Source: DATHZQ01 sp965216945
GTDB taxonomy: Bacteria; Actinomycetota; Acidimicrobiia; Spongiisociales; UBA5794
DNA length: 64,000 nucleotides
Direction: 5' to 3'
Assembly: GCA_965216945.1 (NCBI GenBank)
Contig: CBDCGU010000003.1
Location: 124,001-188,000 of the forward strand
The notes beneath the pieces were generated by a model. That model ran no database searches and was not told the DNA's origin. It saw only the letters and a program-made list of their open reading frames with translations. A program made the position numbers and the translations under genes. Below, piece after piece: positions 51,417-60,328 of the stretch. Each line of letters starts with the position of its first letter. The stretch's first letter is position 1.

Positions 51417-51851
51417 ATGAAGCTCAGCAATTCGATCGTGACCGCGATCTTGCGGTCGCCACTGCACGGCACGATGAGCCGCAGCTTGGTGTTGTTGACC
51501 TATCAAGGCCGACGCTCAGGGACGGAGCACACGTTGCCCGTGCAATACGTCGCCGAGGCCGACATGCTCTGGATCTGGGCGGGCAACGCCGAGGCCAAGA
51601 CGTGGTGGCGCAACTTCGAGACCCCTGCGACCGTCAGGCTGCGCCACCGGGGCCGCGACATCACAGGCAAGGCCTCGCTCGTCGAAAGCGCGAGCGAACG
51701 GTCACGGCTGCTGCGCTCCTACATGGATCGCTACCCCTACACGACGCCCACCGGCAAGCCGAAGTTCTTCGGGCAACGGTGGAGACCATCCGACGACGAA
51801 CTCGACGAGGTCGCCCAGACGATAGTGATGGTGGCCGTCGACATCGCTTAG
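51417..51851 (+). CDS. Deazaflavin (F420)-dependent nitroreductase-family protein (DUF385)
   Basis: This 144-residue protein has the split-barrel fold of DDN/DUF385 proteins of actinobacteria. VLLTYQGRRSGTEHTLPVQYV is the family start, then WIWAGNAEAKTWWRNFETPATVRLRHRGRDITGKA. Relatives reduce quinones or nitro compounds with F420H2, and some only bind lipids. The presence of F420 in this organism is inferred from this family alone. The ATG at 51417 follows GAGAGGAG. Confidence 0.85.
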   Translation: MKLSNSIVTAILRSPLHGTMSRSLVLLTYQGRRSGTEHTLPVQYVAEADMLWIWAGNAEAKTWWRNFETPATVRLRHRGRDITGKASLVESASERSRLLRSYMDRYPYTTPTGKPKFFGQRWRPSDDELDEVAQTIVMVAVDIA

Positions 51852-51983
51852 CAGGGTGCGGAAAGACCGTCGCGAATGCGCCGACCCATCACTCGCTTCC
51901 GGTTCTCAGCACCCTCCCGAAACCGCCGGCGACCATGGTGCGTATGCTCGGGTGAGCAGCCCACTCAACCCAGGGAGGCGCAC

Positions 51984-52172
51984 ATGACCAAGACCGTTGC
52001 TTGCCGGGATGTCGGCTTCGACTGCGATGGCGTCGTGAAGGGCGACACCGAGGACGAGACCCTGATGGCGGTGGCGGAACACGCCAAGACCGTCCATGGG
52101 CTGGAAGAGGTCACCCCCGACGTCGTCGTCAAGGTGAAGTCCGTGATGCACGACGAGCCGGCGCCCGCCTGA
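51984..52172 (+). CDS. DUF1059 small protein
   Basis: This 62-residue protein of the DUF1059 family is widespread in bacteria and archaea with unknown role. The pattern KTVACRDVGFDCDGVVKGDTEDETLMAVAEHAKTVHG is characteristic, with two cysteines and a histidine that could bind metal. AGGGAGG lies 5 bases before ATG 51984. Confidence 0.9.
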   Translation: MTKTVACRDVGFDCDGVVKGDTEDETLMAVAEHAKTVHGLEEVTPDVVVKVKSVMHDEPAPA

Positions 52173-52410
52173 TCCACCACGAACGTCCCCCCACCAGGGC
52201 ACCGGGCCGGGCGGGGTCACCTGCAGCAGCGCTTCCAATTGAGGCCCGCTGTGACATAGACAGGGATCGTTGCGCGCCAGCTGCGTCTGCTCGGCTACCC
52301 GGGCCCAGAACGGCGGCACGAACACCCGAAGATCGAGGCGATCGTCGACCCCACGATGTTGCTCGGCTGAGCCACCTCCACGACGCAGGATTGGCCGCCA
52401 TCGACCGTCG

Positions 52411-52803
52411 TCAGCTGTAGATGCGCTCCGAGGCTCGTTGCTCGTACGCAAAGCTCCAGATCTCGGCGACCTTGCCGTCCTTCAAGGCATAGCCGAGTAT
52501 CTCCCAGGACTCGACATGCTCGCCATCCTTCGTGGCCGATGCCTTGTGCAGGCTGTATCCGTTGGTGTCGTCCGCAAGCACATTCTGCAGCTCGGCTCGG
52601 AACGAACCCCCGGTCTGGTGGACGACGCTCCCGAGGAAGCCGGCCACCGCTTCCTTGCCCTCGTAGTCGCCAGCCAGCGGATGCCGGCCACCGACGTGCC
52701 ATGCGATGTCGTCGGTCCAGATGGCCATGATCGCTGCGATGTCACCGGTGGCAAACGCCTCATAGGCGCCTTCGATGAGCGCCACGTTGGGATGAGCCAG
52801 GTC
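52411..52803 (-). CDS. SnoaL-like / NTF2-fold protein
   Basis: This protein of about 130 residues has the ketosteroid-isomerase-like fold: VALIEGAYEAFATGDIAAIMAIWTDDIAWHVGG, then GKEAVAGFLGSVV, and WEILGYALKDGKVAEIWSF. Catalytic residues are not certain and the ligand is unknown. The start is unclear: a TTG at 52803 directly follows GGAGGAGG, a CTG two codons later has better spacing, and a GTG lies at 52827. Confidence 0.78.
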   Translation of the reverse strand, partial: DLAHPNVALIEGAYEAFATGDIAAIMAIWTDDIAWHVGGRHPLAGDYEGKEAVAGFLGSVVHQTGGSFRAELQNVLADDTNGYSLHKASATKDGEHVESWEILGYALKDGKVAEIWSFAYEQRASERIYS

Positions 52804-52943
52804 CAACCTCCTCCGTCGTCTGCGGGTCACCCTACCCCGCTGTTCCCATCGGAGGCCGCTCGACTGCTGCGGGCCGGATCCTCGCCACCTGACGCAGCCG
52901 TTGCGTACGGTTGACATACCCCCGCCGATGGAGGAGCACCACG

Positions 52944-55943
52944 ATGCCCCTGATCATGACCCTCGGACAGCAGGTGAAGCGGTTTGTCCTCCGCGGCCGC
53001 ACCGAGACCCTGATCCCCGATTTTCGTGAGATCGCGTTCACCTGCGGCTTCGTTGCGGATGCCGTGAACGGTGCCCCCAAGATCCGCATTGCCGTCAGCG
53101 AGATCGGCAAGGGCAAGCCGGAGCAGATCCGCATCGAGCTCATCCCACCGGAGACCGCCTCACCTCCGGGCAGCAGTGGAATCGCCCCCAACGACGTGGT
53201 CGTCGCCGGTGGCGGGCAGCCACCTGTGATCTCCGGTGCCGGCATGTCCCTCGTGGCGACCACCGTTCCCGTGACGGCACCACCCGCCACCGCACCCCCG
53301 GTTGCCGCACCCGCTCCGGCTGCGCCCGTCGCCGCACCACCAGTCACGGCGCCGCCCGTTGCCGAGCCACCCGTTGCCGAGCCCCCGACGGAGCCTCCGG
53401 GCGACGACGGCGGACCGGACGATCCCGGCACCGCAGAGCTCGTCAACGACGGCCGGGGCCCGATCACCCATCCCGGCGGAACCGCCGGGGACCTCATCAT
53501 CGTGGACCCCACCTTTCCCGGCGGCGGGGACCCGTTGCCACCCCAACCGCCAATCGATCCACCAGGCGATGAAGACTCCTTCCACGAGGTCGTCGTCAAA
53601 GACCTCGTCCCGGGCATCGACCCCACTGGGCGTTGGAGGGTGCGGCTGCACAACCTGGCCGACGACCCCCGAGACTTCCTCGTCAACATTCAGTACCCCG
53701 AGACGGTGCAGAACCTGCTCACCACCCGGGTGCCGTTCCAGCTCGTCAATCGCGCCTTCGCCGAGGCGCTGCTGCTGATGAGTCCGAGCATCAAGGTGAA
53801 CAGCGGTCGCGCCCGCGTCCGGTTCACCGACGAGTTCAAGAAGCTGACAGGCCTCCGCGACATCGTCACCAGCGTCGACGGCAAGCTGCAGGACATCAAT
53901 CTGGAGAAGCTCACCGTCCGTCTCGGCCGTGAGCCCGCCTTCAACATGCCGGCCGTGATGGTGGGACTCGAGCTCGAGGAGCGTGGCAGCGAGATCGACA
54001 TCTTCGGCCCCAACGGCAACATCGAGAACATGTCGATCCAGCTCGCTCTCGTCCTCCACATGGTCGCCCCTCCCACGACCGACTTCTTCAAGACGGCGAT
54101 GGCGCGGCGCAACGGCGACCTGCTCCCGCGCCGGCTCACGGTGCTGGCCGAGATCACGGCGAACCCCCAGCTCGAGGGCTTGTGGGTTCGTGCGTTGAGC
54201 TGGCTCGACGACAAGCTGTTCGGTGGCGACTCCTTCGACGACACCATCAAGGACATGGTCGACAAGGCCAGGCGGTCTCTCAACGCTGCGATGCGTGACG
54301 GTGGGGCTGGCTTCGTGCAGGACACGCTCATGCACCTGGTGGAGAGAGACCACGTGCTGCAGAGCATCAGCGCCGACGCCACCCACCTCGTCGTCAGCCA
54401 CCACGCCAAGCCGGATCGCTTCGGCCGGCCGATCTTCCCCGGCGATCTGGTGGTCGGCGGCACCGTCGGTGGCGACGAGACAGGCGGCACCGCCGACCCA
54501 CCGGCCGCCGGGGACATCACCGGCAGCGCAACCCCCTCGGTCGCGAGTGCCGCCGGATCGACCGCCGGATCGACCACCGGACCGCACGCCTCGTTCGGCC
54601 CCCCGCTGCCCGACCTCGTCACCGCCCCGGTTGAGGCCGAGCTCACGTTCACCGCCGGCCAGGTCGACCACATCGTCTTCCTCATGATGGAGAACCGGTC
54701 CTTCGATCACATGCTCGGGTACCGCGCCCTCAAGGGCCACCCCGTCGAGGGCATCACCGGTCAGGAGGAGAACGCCATCCCCGACGGCAACCGGCCGTAC
54801 CGGATGAAACACACGACGAGGACCAAGGGCATTCCCAGCCCCGGTCATCACTTCGACGACACGGCGGAGCAGGTGGCCGAAGGCGCCATGACCGGCTTCG
54901 CCAAGAACTACATGAAGCGCAACGGCGTCACCGATCCTGGGCTGGTCATCAGCCACTACGCCGAGGCGGAGCTGCCGATGTACGAGTTCATCGCCAACAA
55001 CTTCGCCATCTGCGACGCCTGGCATAGCTCGCATCCCGGGCCTACGTGGCCCAACCGCTTCTGTGCCACGACCGGGTCGACGCCGGAGGTCGAGAACTTC
55101 GACGTCACCGACGACCGTATCGGCTACTTCGACGGCACCTCCATCTTCGACATGCTCACCCGCTTCGGTGTGGACTGGTGCTACGCCGAAGGCAACGTGT
55201 CGTTCCTGCGGATGTTCGACCGCTACCGTCTCGACATCCGCAACGTCATCCCATTCCGCGACGACTTCGAGCAGGGCATCACCGATACGTGGGAGAACCG
55301 GGTGAAGGCGGGCAACCTCCCGTCCGTCTCGTACATCGACCCGCGGTTCATCGACATTCCACCCGCATTCGACGCCAACGACGACTTGCCGCCCACCGAC
55401 GTGTGCCACGGCCAGCGGCTGGTCCGCCGAATCTACAACCTGCTGCGCAACGCCTCGACCTGGTCCAGCACGTTGTTCGTGATCACCTATGACGAGCATG
55501 GCGGCTTCTTCGACCACGTGCCGCCACCCGGCACCCCGCGGGCCACGAATGCGGCGCCACAGCCGAAGGTGCATCCCGACGGTGCCGAGCATCTCGGTGT
55601 GCGCGTCCCGGCGCTGATCGTCTCCCCATGGGTGGATGCTGGTGCGGTCATCAGCACGACGTTCGACCACACGACGATCATCAAGACGATCCTCGATCGG
55701 TTCGCCCCGGAGGATTTCGCCGACGGTGCGACGTTCGGACCACGTACCGAGGCGGCCAGCGGCCTCCTCGACGAGCTGCGCGAGTCGCCACGGAGCGACA
55801 AGCCCGACCCGCCGTCGATCCCCTGCGCTCACGACGTGCGCACCAGCCGGGGGCCGGCCGCAGCCATCGAGCGGGACGATTACCACACCACGATGCGCTT
55901 TCTCGGGATGGCGCAACGCCATCGAGCGGGTCTCGTGGACTGA
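52944..55943 (+). CDS. Phospholipase C-type phosphoesterase with large N-terminal extension
   Basis: This 999-residue protein has its C-terminal 430 residues as a phosphoesterase of the bacterial phospholipase C/acid phosphatase AcpA family. IVFLMMENRSFDHMLGY at about 575-590 holds metal ligands; WHSSHPGPTWPNRFCATTG, ITYDEHGGFFDHVPPPGTP and VPALIVSPWVDAG complete the site. The N-terminal 570 residues are unusual: about 90 residues of beta-like sequence, a Pro/Ala/Val-rich linker (about 108-152), then a region without a recognised family. There is no signal peptide, unlike typical secreted members. GGAGGAG precedes ATG 52944. Confidence 0.85.
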   Translation: MPLIMTLGQQVKRFVLRGRTETLIPDFREIAFTCGFVADAVNGAPKIRIAVSEIGKGKPEQIRIELIPPETASPPGSSGIAPNDVVVAGGGQPPVISGAGMSLVATTVPVTAPPATAPPVAAPAPAAPVAAPPVTAPPVAEPPVAEPPTEPPGDDGGPDDPGTAELVNDGRGPITHPGGTAGDLIIVDPTFPGGGDPLPPQPPIDPPGDEDSFHEVVVKDLVPGIDPTGRWRVRLHNLADDPRDFLVNIQYPETVQNLLTTRVPFQLVNRAFAEALLLMSPSIKVNSGRARVRFTDEFKKLTGLRDIVTSVDGKLQDINLEKLTVRLGREPAFNMPAVMVGLELEERGSEIDIFGPNGNIENMSIQLALVLHMVAPPTTDFFKTAMARRNGDLLPRRLTVLAEITANPQLEGLWVRALSWLDDKLFGGDSFDDTIKDMVDKARRSLNAAMRDGGAGFVQDTLMHLVERDHVLQSISADATHLVVSHHAKPDRFGRPIFPGDLVVGGTVGGDETGGTADPPAAGDITGSATPSVASAAGSTAGSTTGPHASFGPPLPDLVTAPVEAELTFTAGQVDHIVFLMMENRSFDHMLGYRALKGHPVEGITGQEENAIPDGNRPYRMKHTTRTKGIPSPGHHFDDTAEQVAEGAMTGFAKNYMKRNGVTDPGLVISHYAEAELPMYEFIANNFAICDAWHSSHPGPTWPNRFCATTGSTPEVENFDVTDDRIGYFDGTSIFDMLTRFGVDWCYAEGNVSFLRMFDRYRLDIRNVIPFRDDFEQGITDTWENRVKAGNLPSVSYIDPRFIDIPPAFDANDDLPPTDVCHGQRLVRRIYNLLRNASTWSSTLFVITYDEHGGFFDHVPPPGTPRATNAAPQPKVHPDGAEHLGVRVPALIVSPWVDAGAVISTTFDHTTIIKTILDRFAPEDFADGATFGPRTEAASGLLDELRESPRSDKPDPPSIPCAHDVRTSRGPAAAIERDDYHTTMRFLGMAQRHRAGLVD

Positions 55944-56003
55944 CATCGGAAGTGATGCGAGATTCGGGTTGGGCGCTGTCTCCGAACGAATCGGCCCTGG
56001 ACG

Positions 56004-56131
56004 TGCGGAGGGGGCTCCGAAGAGCCCCGTTCATCCGCCTTTGGAAAACCTCGGCCATCTGCCCCTACCGGCAGATCCCTACCTGGCCGTCTGCTCCGAA
56101 TCCTCATTCGCTGCTGACATAGGTGAGACAC
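56004..56131. ncRNA. Structured intergenic element, copy 1
   Basis: This 128-base element recurs at 60110-60247 in the same orientation. It starts TGCGGA, then a hairpin GGGGCTC-CGAA-GAGCCCC closed by outer GCGGA/TCCGC pairs. A second hairpin follows, ATCTGCC-CCTACC-GGCAGAT, then CCGAATCC, and the end GGTGAGACAC. The two copies differ in stem bases more than in loops and ends, as expected of a structured RNA. Whether it is transcribed is unknown; a mobile palindromic repeat is the alternative. The remainder of the 55944-56324 gap shows no gene. Confidence 0.45.
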
Positions 56132-56324
56132 TCCCTCGCCGAGTATCTGTCACGACGGGAGTGCGAATGAGTCGAACGACACGGAGCCGCTCGACCTAAT
56201 CCAAATTGACGACGCCAAAGAGACCCCCCTGACCGCCTCCGAGGACCTCAGCTACCCCACATCCCTACTCCAACCGAAAGAGCCTATTCAAGCCACGTCT
56301 GGATGCCTGGGTGCGCGTTATGCG

Positions 56325-57191
56325 CTAGCTCGTATGGGTTTCGATGAACTGGAACACAGCCGCATTGAATTCTGCCGGTTGGTCTCGAAACATGAGATGG
56401 GAGGCGTCGTCGATTTGGACCCGTTGTGTCTTGGCGATGAGTGTTTCGAGTTTGTCCGTAATACGGTGGAGCACCGCAGCGCTCTTCTCACCCGTGACCA
56501 GCAGCGTCGGAACCTCGATGTCTTGTGCGTCTTGTTCCCCAAACGGAGGCATCCCGGCGGCCAGCACTGCTTTGAAGGCTTGAAGGTTGTCCCGCGCTCG
56601 CTGCAGCTCTTCGTCAGTCCAACCTGCAACGGTTTCTTTTCCTAGCATGGCCGTCACAAACGCTCGGAGACCAGCCTCGTCATCACCGCGCTTGAAGGCG
56701 CGGGTGGCTGGTCGAAGGCCATTGGCACCAATCTTGATCACGTCGACTCCGGTGGCTGGATTCCGTACGAGCAGGCTCAGAATCTGCTTTGGCCTAGGAG
56801 GGACGTCCAAACCCATGAGAGGCAAGATTGGTGGTTCTGCGAGTGTGAGGCTTCGGACCAGGTCTGGCTGATCCCGAGCGAGTAGGAGCGAGACGAACCC
56901 TCCGGTCGATTGGCCCACCAGGTGTGCCGGAGCGACGTTGAGGGTGTCGAGAAGTGTGGCCAGATCCTCGACGAGCATCGCGTGTGTGATGTCCGCACCG
57001 GCTTCGACAGGTGGATTCGGGTGATAATGCCGGAAGCTATAGGCGACCGTTCGATACCGATCAGCGAAAGCTTCTACTTGGAACTCCCAGATCCTGAGAT
57101 CGGACAAGCCTCCGTGCACGAAGACAACAGGCTCCCCGGATCCCCGATCAACGTATTCCAAGTGGGTCGAATCGACGGCGATCGAAGCCAT
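56325..57191 (-). CDS. Alpha/beta hydrolase with atypical composition
   Basis: This 288-residue hydrolase has VVFVHGGLSDLRIWEFQV, nucleophile serine in LVGQSTGGFVSLLLA, the aspartate region LLVTGEKSAAV and a histidine in DDASHLMFRDQ. The serine motif GQSTGG and the fold suit esterases or haloperoxidase-like enzymes. Third codon positions are clearly less GC-rich than in neighbouring genes, suggesting recent transfer. It lies 23 bases after an oxidoreductase fragment on the same strand and next to a broken transposase. Confidence 0.85.
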   Translation of the reverse strand: MASIAVDSTHLEYVDRGSGEPVVFVHGGLSDLRIWEFQVEAFADRYRTVAYSFRHYHPNPPVEAGADITHAMLVEDLATLLDTLNVAPAHLVGQSTGGFVSLLLARDQPDLVRSLTLAEPPILPLMGLDVPPRPKQILSLLVRNPATGVDVIKIGANGLRPATRAFKRGDDEAGLRAFVTAMLGKETVAGWTDEELQRARDNLQAFKAVLAAGMPPFGEQDAQDIEVPTLLVTGEKSAAVLHRITDKLETLIAKTQRVQIDDASHLMFRDQPAEFNAAVFQFIETHTS

Positions 57192-57214
57192 GCAGGCTCA
57201 CCCCTTCCACCCAC

Positions 57215-57345
57215 CTATACCACATAGCACGCTGAACCGTCGATGGACATCAACCGTCGGATGGCAAGCGCGGCCAGCTTCATCCCTGTTGCTGGGCCCA
57301 AATGCGTCAGACCACAACAATTCTGGGCGACAATGTACGTTTCAG
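57215..57345 (-). pseudogene. C-terminal fragment of a possible FAD-dependent oxidoreductase
   Basis: The minus strand encodes RPETYIVAQNCCGLTHLGPATGM followed by KLAALAIRRLM and a stop. This resembles the C-terminal FAD-binding end of DAO-type oxidoreductases, where a glycine-rich turn precedes the last helix. Upstream codons lose any family likeness. It is co-oriented with the hydrolase at 56325, so an operon was probably cut by the nearby insertion element. The assignment rests on a short match and is tentative. Confidence 0.3.
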
Positions 57346-57509
57346 GACGTGCCCGGGATCGGCACACCTCCGCGAGCGGCCTGGACGGGCAGGATACGGA
57401 CGGCGGTGGGTGCTCATGCTCGAGAACGCTCAGACGCCTGAGTGATCCGGGTGGCCTGGGAACCGGGCCGGCTCGTTGGCGAGTGGCGTGGCACCCTGCA
57501 GATGGTGCT

Positions 57510-57840
57510 CTGCGTTGCGAGCCATCCGCCGCCAGTCCCCTGGTGAGCACCTGCACGTGATCTGGGACAACCGGGACGCTCACCGCTCCCTCGAGGTGAT
57601 CCAGTGGGTAGTCCGCAACGGCATCGGCCTGGCGTACACCCCGCACTACGCCTCGTGGCTCACAACCCCATCGAATGCCAGTTCGGGGAACTCGACTCGT
57701 TCGTCATCGAAGGCTCCGACTTCCAATCACATCACGAAGCCGCCGCCGCCATCCGCCACTTCATTCGTGACCGCAACCGACGAGCCCGATATCGCACCCA
57801 TCACACCAAGTACAACAACACCCGCGCCAAGGTTGCGTGA
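57510..57840 (+). pseudogene. Broken IS630-type transposase, C-terminal part
   Basis: In one frame the region reads GEHLHVIWDNRDAHRSLEVIQW then GIGLAYTPHYASWL. After a one-base frameshift near 57662 it continues as NPIECQFGELDSFVIEGSDF and AAIRHFIRDRNRRARY to a stop at 57840. This is the DDE end of IS630-type transposases (the D of WDN and the E of NPIE). The N-terminal part is missing, so the element is immobile. No clear terminal inverted repeats were found. Confidence 0.8.
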
Positions 57841-57847
57841 CGCGGCA

Positions 57848-58414
57848 CTAGCTCTCGTCGTCCACCGTTGGGTCGTCGATGGCCACCGCGGTCTGGGGGA
57901 CCGTGTCGGGCTCCTCCGTCCGCACGACTCCGCCGCCGGCGAGTTGAGTGCCGGCGCTGAGACCGGCGAGCCCGCCGAGGAGTAATCCGAGAAAGGTCTT
58001 CGCCGGCATCGCGATGTAATCCGGTGCCTCGGCGAGCGACGGCGCACCGGCGGGCACGGCGACATATTGAGGCGAGAGCCACAGCCAGAGGAAACCGAAA
58101 CCGACCACCGTGTACACCGCCACCAGCAAGACCAGCACCAGCCCCGGCCAGCGAGACTCGGTGCCACCCATGCTCGCTGAGAGCCGCCGTACGACGCCCT
58201 GCCCGTTCGCCGGTCTACCCACTGTGATCCCCAGTTGGGCGGCGATGAACGCCACAACACCTCCGGCGACCAGGCTGAACGCAATGTCCTGCGACGAGCT
58301 CGGCTCGAAGCCCGCCGTCTCATACGCACCCCGCAGAATCAGCCAGCTGACGTAGCCAAACACCACACCGACCAGTACCGAGAACGCAACCTTCACGCCA
58401 AGGCGCACACCCAT
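57848..58414 (-). CDS. Hypothetical membrane protein
   Basis: This 188-residue protein has about four hydrophobic helices: VKVAFSVLVGVVFGYVSWLIL, IAFSLVAGGVVAFIAAQLGIT, WPGLVLVLLVAVYTVVGFGFLW and TFLGLLLGGLAGLSAGTQL. The C-terminus is acidic. Family not recognised. ATG 58414 follows AGGAGG at 6 bases. It ends 8 bases from the transposase remnant. Confidence 0.75.
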   Translation of the reverse strand: MGVRLGVKVAFSVLVGVVFGYVSWLILRGAYETAGFEPSSSQDIAFSLVAGGVVAFIAAQLGITVGRPANGQGVVRRLSASMGGTESRWPGLVLVLLVAVYTVVGFGFLWLWLSPQYVAVPAGAPSLAEAPDYIAMPAKTFLGLLLGGLAGLSAGTQLAGGGVVRTEEPDTVPQTAVAIDDPTVDDES

Positions 58415-58614
58415 CACAACCCTCCTCTTCGAAAGGATCGACCCGCAAGCTACTCAATAGACGAGACGACGGACCGCATCGTTCCCCTGGCACCGCCACG
58501 GCCGTGCCCTCGTCGCCCTATGCAGCCGAGGGCTAGTGCCCGTCACACAACATTTGCCGCGTTCAGGACGGCCAGGACCGCAGCTGGCGGCGTCCTCGTC
58601 CTTGACGCGTTGCA

Positions 58615-58643
58615 CGAATGCGCCCGCGTCCTGCGTCCTTGCC
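58615..58643. repeat. Dispersed intergenic element fragment (copy C)
   Basis: The stretch CGAATGCGCC plus CGCGTCCTGCGTCCTTGCC matches 42739-42767 of copy B at nearly every base. The surrounding 58415-58695 gap holds no gene but several GC-rich inverted repeats, including GCCCTCG/CGAGGGC near 58507-58534. Confidence 0.55.
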
Positions 58644-58695
58644 AACAACGCCCCTGACTCGCCCTGAACATCACCAAGGTCTTGAGACGGAGCAC

Positions 58696-58701
58696 TAGGT
58701 T
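58696..58701 (+). promoter_or_regulatory. -10 box (TAGGTT) for the FG-GAP lipoprotein gene
   Basis: This TANNNT hexamer ends 7 bases before GTG 58709, which begins the lipoprotein signal. It supports that start over the TTG at 58682. Confidence 0.5.
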
Positions 58702-58708
58702 GCCCGCG

Positions 58709-60040
58709 GTGAAGTCATCACGATGGACGTTGATCGCTGGGCTGGGTGTCGTGCTCGCCTCGTGCACGACCACAGGCGATGGGCCGTCCTCGGGTGGCGA
58801 TGCGACGACGACACGACCCTCCGCGGGAGCCGACACGACCGCCGGGGAGCAGCCCGCAACGACCGAGCCGCTTCCCGGCGACAGCCCGGTGCGGGTCTAC
58901 ACGACCGCCGGTGGCGCATCGGGGAATCGTGTCGTGGCCGGCGCCGCAGATCTCTCCTCCACTCCTCTGGAAGTCCAGCTCGACGCGACCCCGGCCTGGG
59001 TCGTGGCCGCCCCGCTGCCGGATCGCATCGTCTGGGTGGTTGCCGACGTCGATGGCGGCCTCACCGCCTACTCGGAGCAGGCCGGAGCCATCGAGCCCTT
59101 CTCCGTCGGAGACGTCGCGCTGCCCGCCGGCAGCCCGCCGACCGTCGTCGTGAGCGGCAGCGCACTGTCGATCCTCCAGCCCACCCGGGCCGCGGAGCTG
59201 GCGGGACCGATCCTCGTCGATGTCGTCCCGATAACCGTCACGAACGACGGTTTCGTCGACATTGGCGGCACCAGGCTCCCCGATGTCGCGCCCCTACCCG
59301 ACGGGCGGATCGTCGTCTCCTCCGCCGGGACCCCCGCCCTCCTCGCCGCCCCGACAGACCGGCTCAGGCACGCTGTGCTCGGCGACCAGATCGAAGCCGG
59401 GTCGGTGGTGCTGCTCGACCCCGAGACCGCAAGCGTGCGAGAGACGATTGACGCTCCCGACGGCACCGTCTTCGAGGCCATCAGTCCGCTGTGGGGAGAC
59501 ATCGATGGCGACGGCGCCGACGAGCTCCTCGTCACCGCATCCGACGGTGCCGTGGGTGCCCGGCTCGTGGTCTACCGCGCCGATGGATCAGAGCTCGCCC
59601 GATCCCCCGCCATCGGCCGCGGCAACCGGTGGCTCAACCAGCTCGCCGTTGCGCGCGTCGGGCCGAACGGTGAGATCGAGGTGATCGAAGTACGGACGCC
59701 GCACATCGGGGGCATCGTCCGGTGGTACCGGCTCGAGGGCGATGCGCTCGTCCTCCAGGCCGAGGCCGGGCGCTACTCGACCCATCGCATCGGGTCTCGC
59801 AACCTCGATCAAGGCATCGCCATCGACGCAGACGGCGACGGCCGGCTCGACGTCGTCGTGCCGACCCAGGATCAGACAGCCCTGGAGGCCCTCACGCGCC
59901 GCGACGACACCGCCGAAATCACGGTGACCCAGCCTCTCGGCGCACAGCTCGCCACCAACCTCACCGGCGCCACCCGGCCGGACGGCACTGCGTCGATGGG
60001 GCTGGGCACGTCCGATGCCCGGCTCATCATCTGGCCGTGA
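58709..60040 (+). CDS. FG-GAP-type lipoprotein
   Basis: This 443-residue protein has a lipoprotein signal (WTLIAGLGVVLASC) and a Thr/Ala/Pro-rich spacer. The body is built of beta-propeller-like repeats: GDIDGDGADELLVTASDG and IAIDADGDGRLDVVVPTQD are FG-GAP/VCBS calcium-binding motifs. It is probably an outer-surface propeller, with role unknown. The element at 60110 follows its stop by 69 bases. Confidence 0.82.
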   Translation: MKSSRWTLIAGLGVVLASCTTTGDGPSSGGDATTTRPSAGADTTAGEQPATTEPLPGDSPVRVYTTAGGASGNRVVAGAADLSSTPLEVQLDATPAWVVAAPLPDRIVWVVADVDGGLTAYSEQAGAIEPFSVGDVALPAGSPPTVVVSGSALSILQPTRAAELAGPILVDVVPITVTNDGFVDIGGTRLPDVAPLPDGRIVVSSAGTPALLAAPTDRLRHAVLGDQIEAGSVVLLDPETASVRETIDAPDGTVFEAISPLWGDIDGDGADELLVTASDGAVGARLVVYRADGSELARSPAIGRGNRWLNQLAVARVGPNGEIEVIEVRTPHIGGIVRWYRLEGDALVLQAEAGRYSTHRIGSRNLDQGIAIDADGDGRLDVVVPTQDQTALEALTRRDDTAEITVTQPLGAQLATNLTGATRPDGTASMGLGTSDARLIIWP

Positions 60041-60109
60041 GGGGGCGAGCGTGACCGGGGAAGCGTCGCTGGCGGATGGGCTCCACGGATGGTGTGACCT
60101 CACCAGGCA

Positions 60110-60247
60110 TGCGGAAGGGGCCCCCGAAGGAGCCCCTTACATCCGCCTATGGGAGAGAATTTGGCCCACCGGCTGCCCTACCTGCCGGCCCTCACCACAA
60201 TCTGTCTGTGTACCGAATCCCCAATTGCTCGTACACAGGTGAGACAC
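60110..60247. ncRNA. Structured intergenic element, copy 2
   Basis: This 138-base element is the counterpart of 56004-56131. It has TGCGGA with closing ATCCGC, a GGGGC...CGAA...GCCCC hairpin, a CCTACC loop between CCGGC and GCCGG, then CTGTGTAC (60206-60213) pairing perfectly with GTACACAG (60231-60238) around a conserved CCGAATCC, and the end GGTGAGACAC. Stem bases differ from copy 1 while loops are kept. The gap 60041-60328 holds no gene. Confidence 0.45.
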
Positions 60248-60328
60248 CAGGCTCGGGGAAACCTGACACGCTGCCCGGCCAAATAGGTCGCACGCCCCAG
60301 CTGAACCGACCGCGGAATCAACCGCTGC

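Noticed and set aside
52230..52330. SEC-C-like stretch NDPCLCHSG on the minus strand
   Set aside because: Only the first half of the motif is present and no start or conserved surroundings exist. It may be a relic but is too weak to list.
53160..55946. A 928-codon open frame on the minus strand opposite the phosphoesterase
   Set aside because: It is a GC-bias shadow: no protein-family motif, and the plus frame carries all catalytic signatures.
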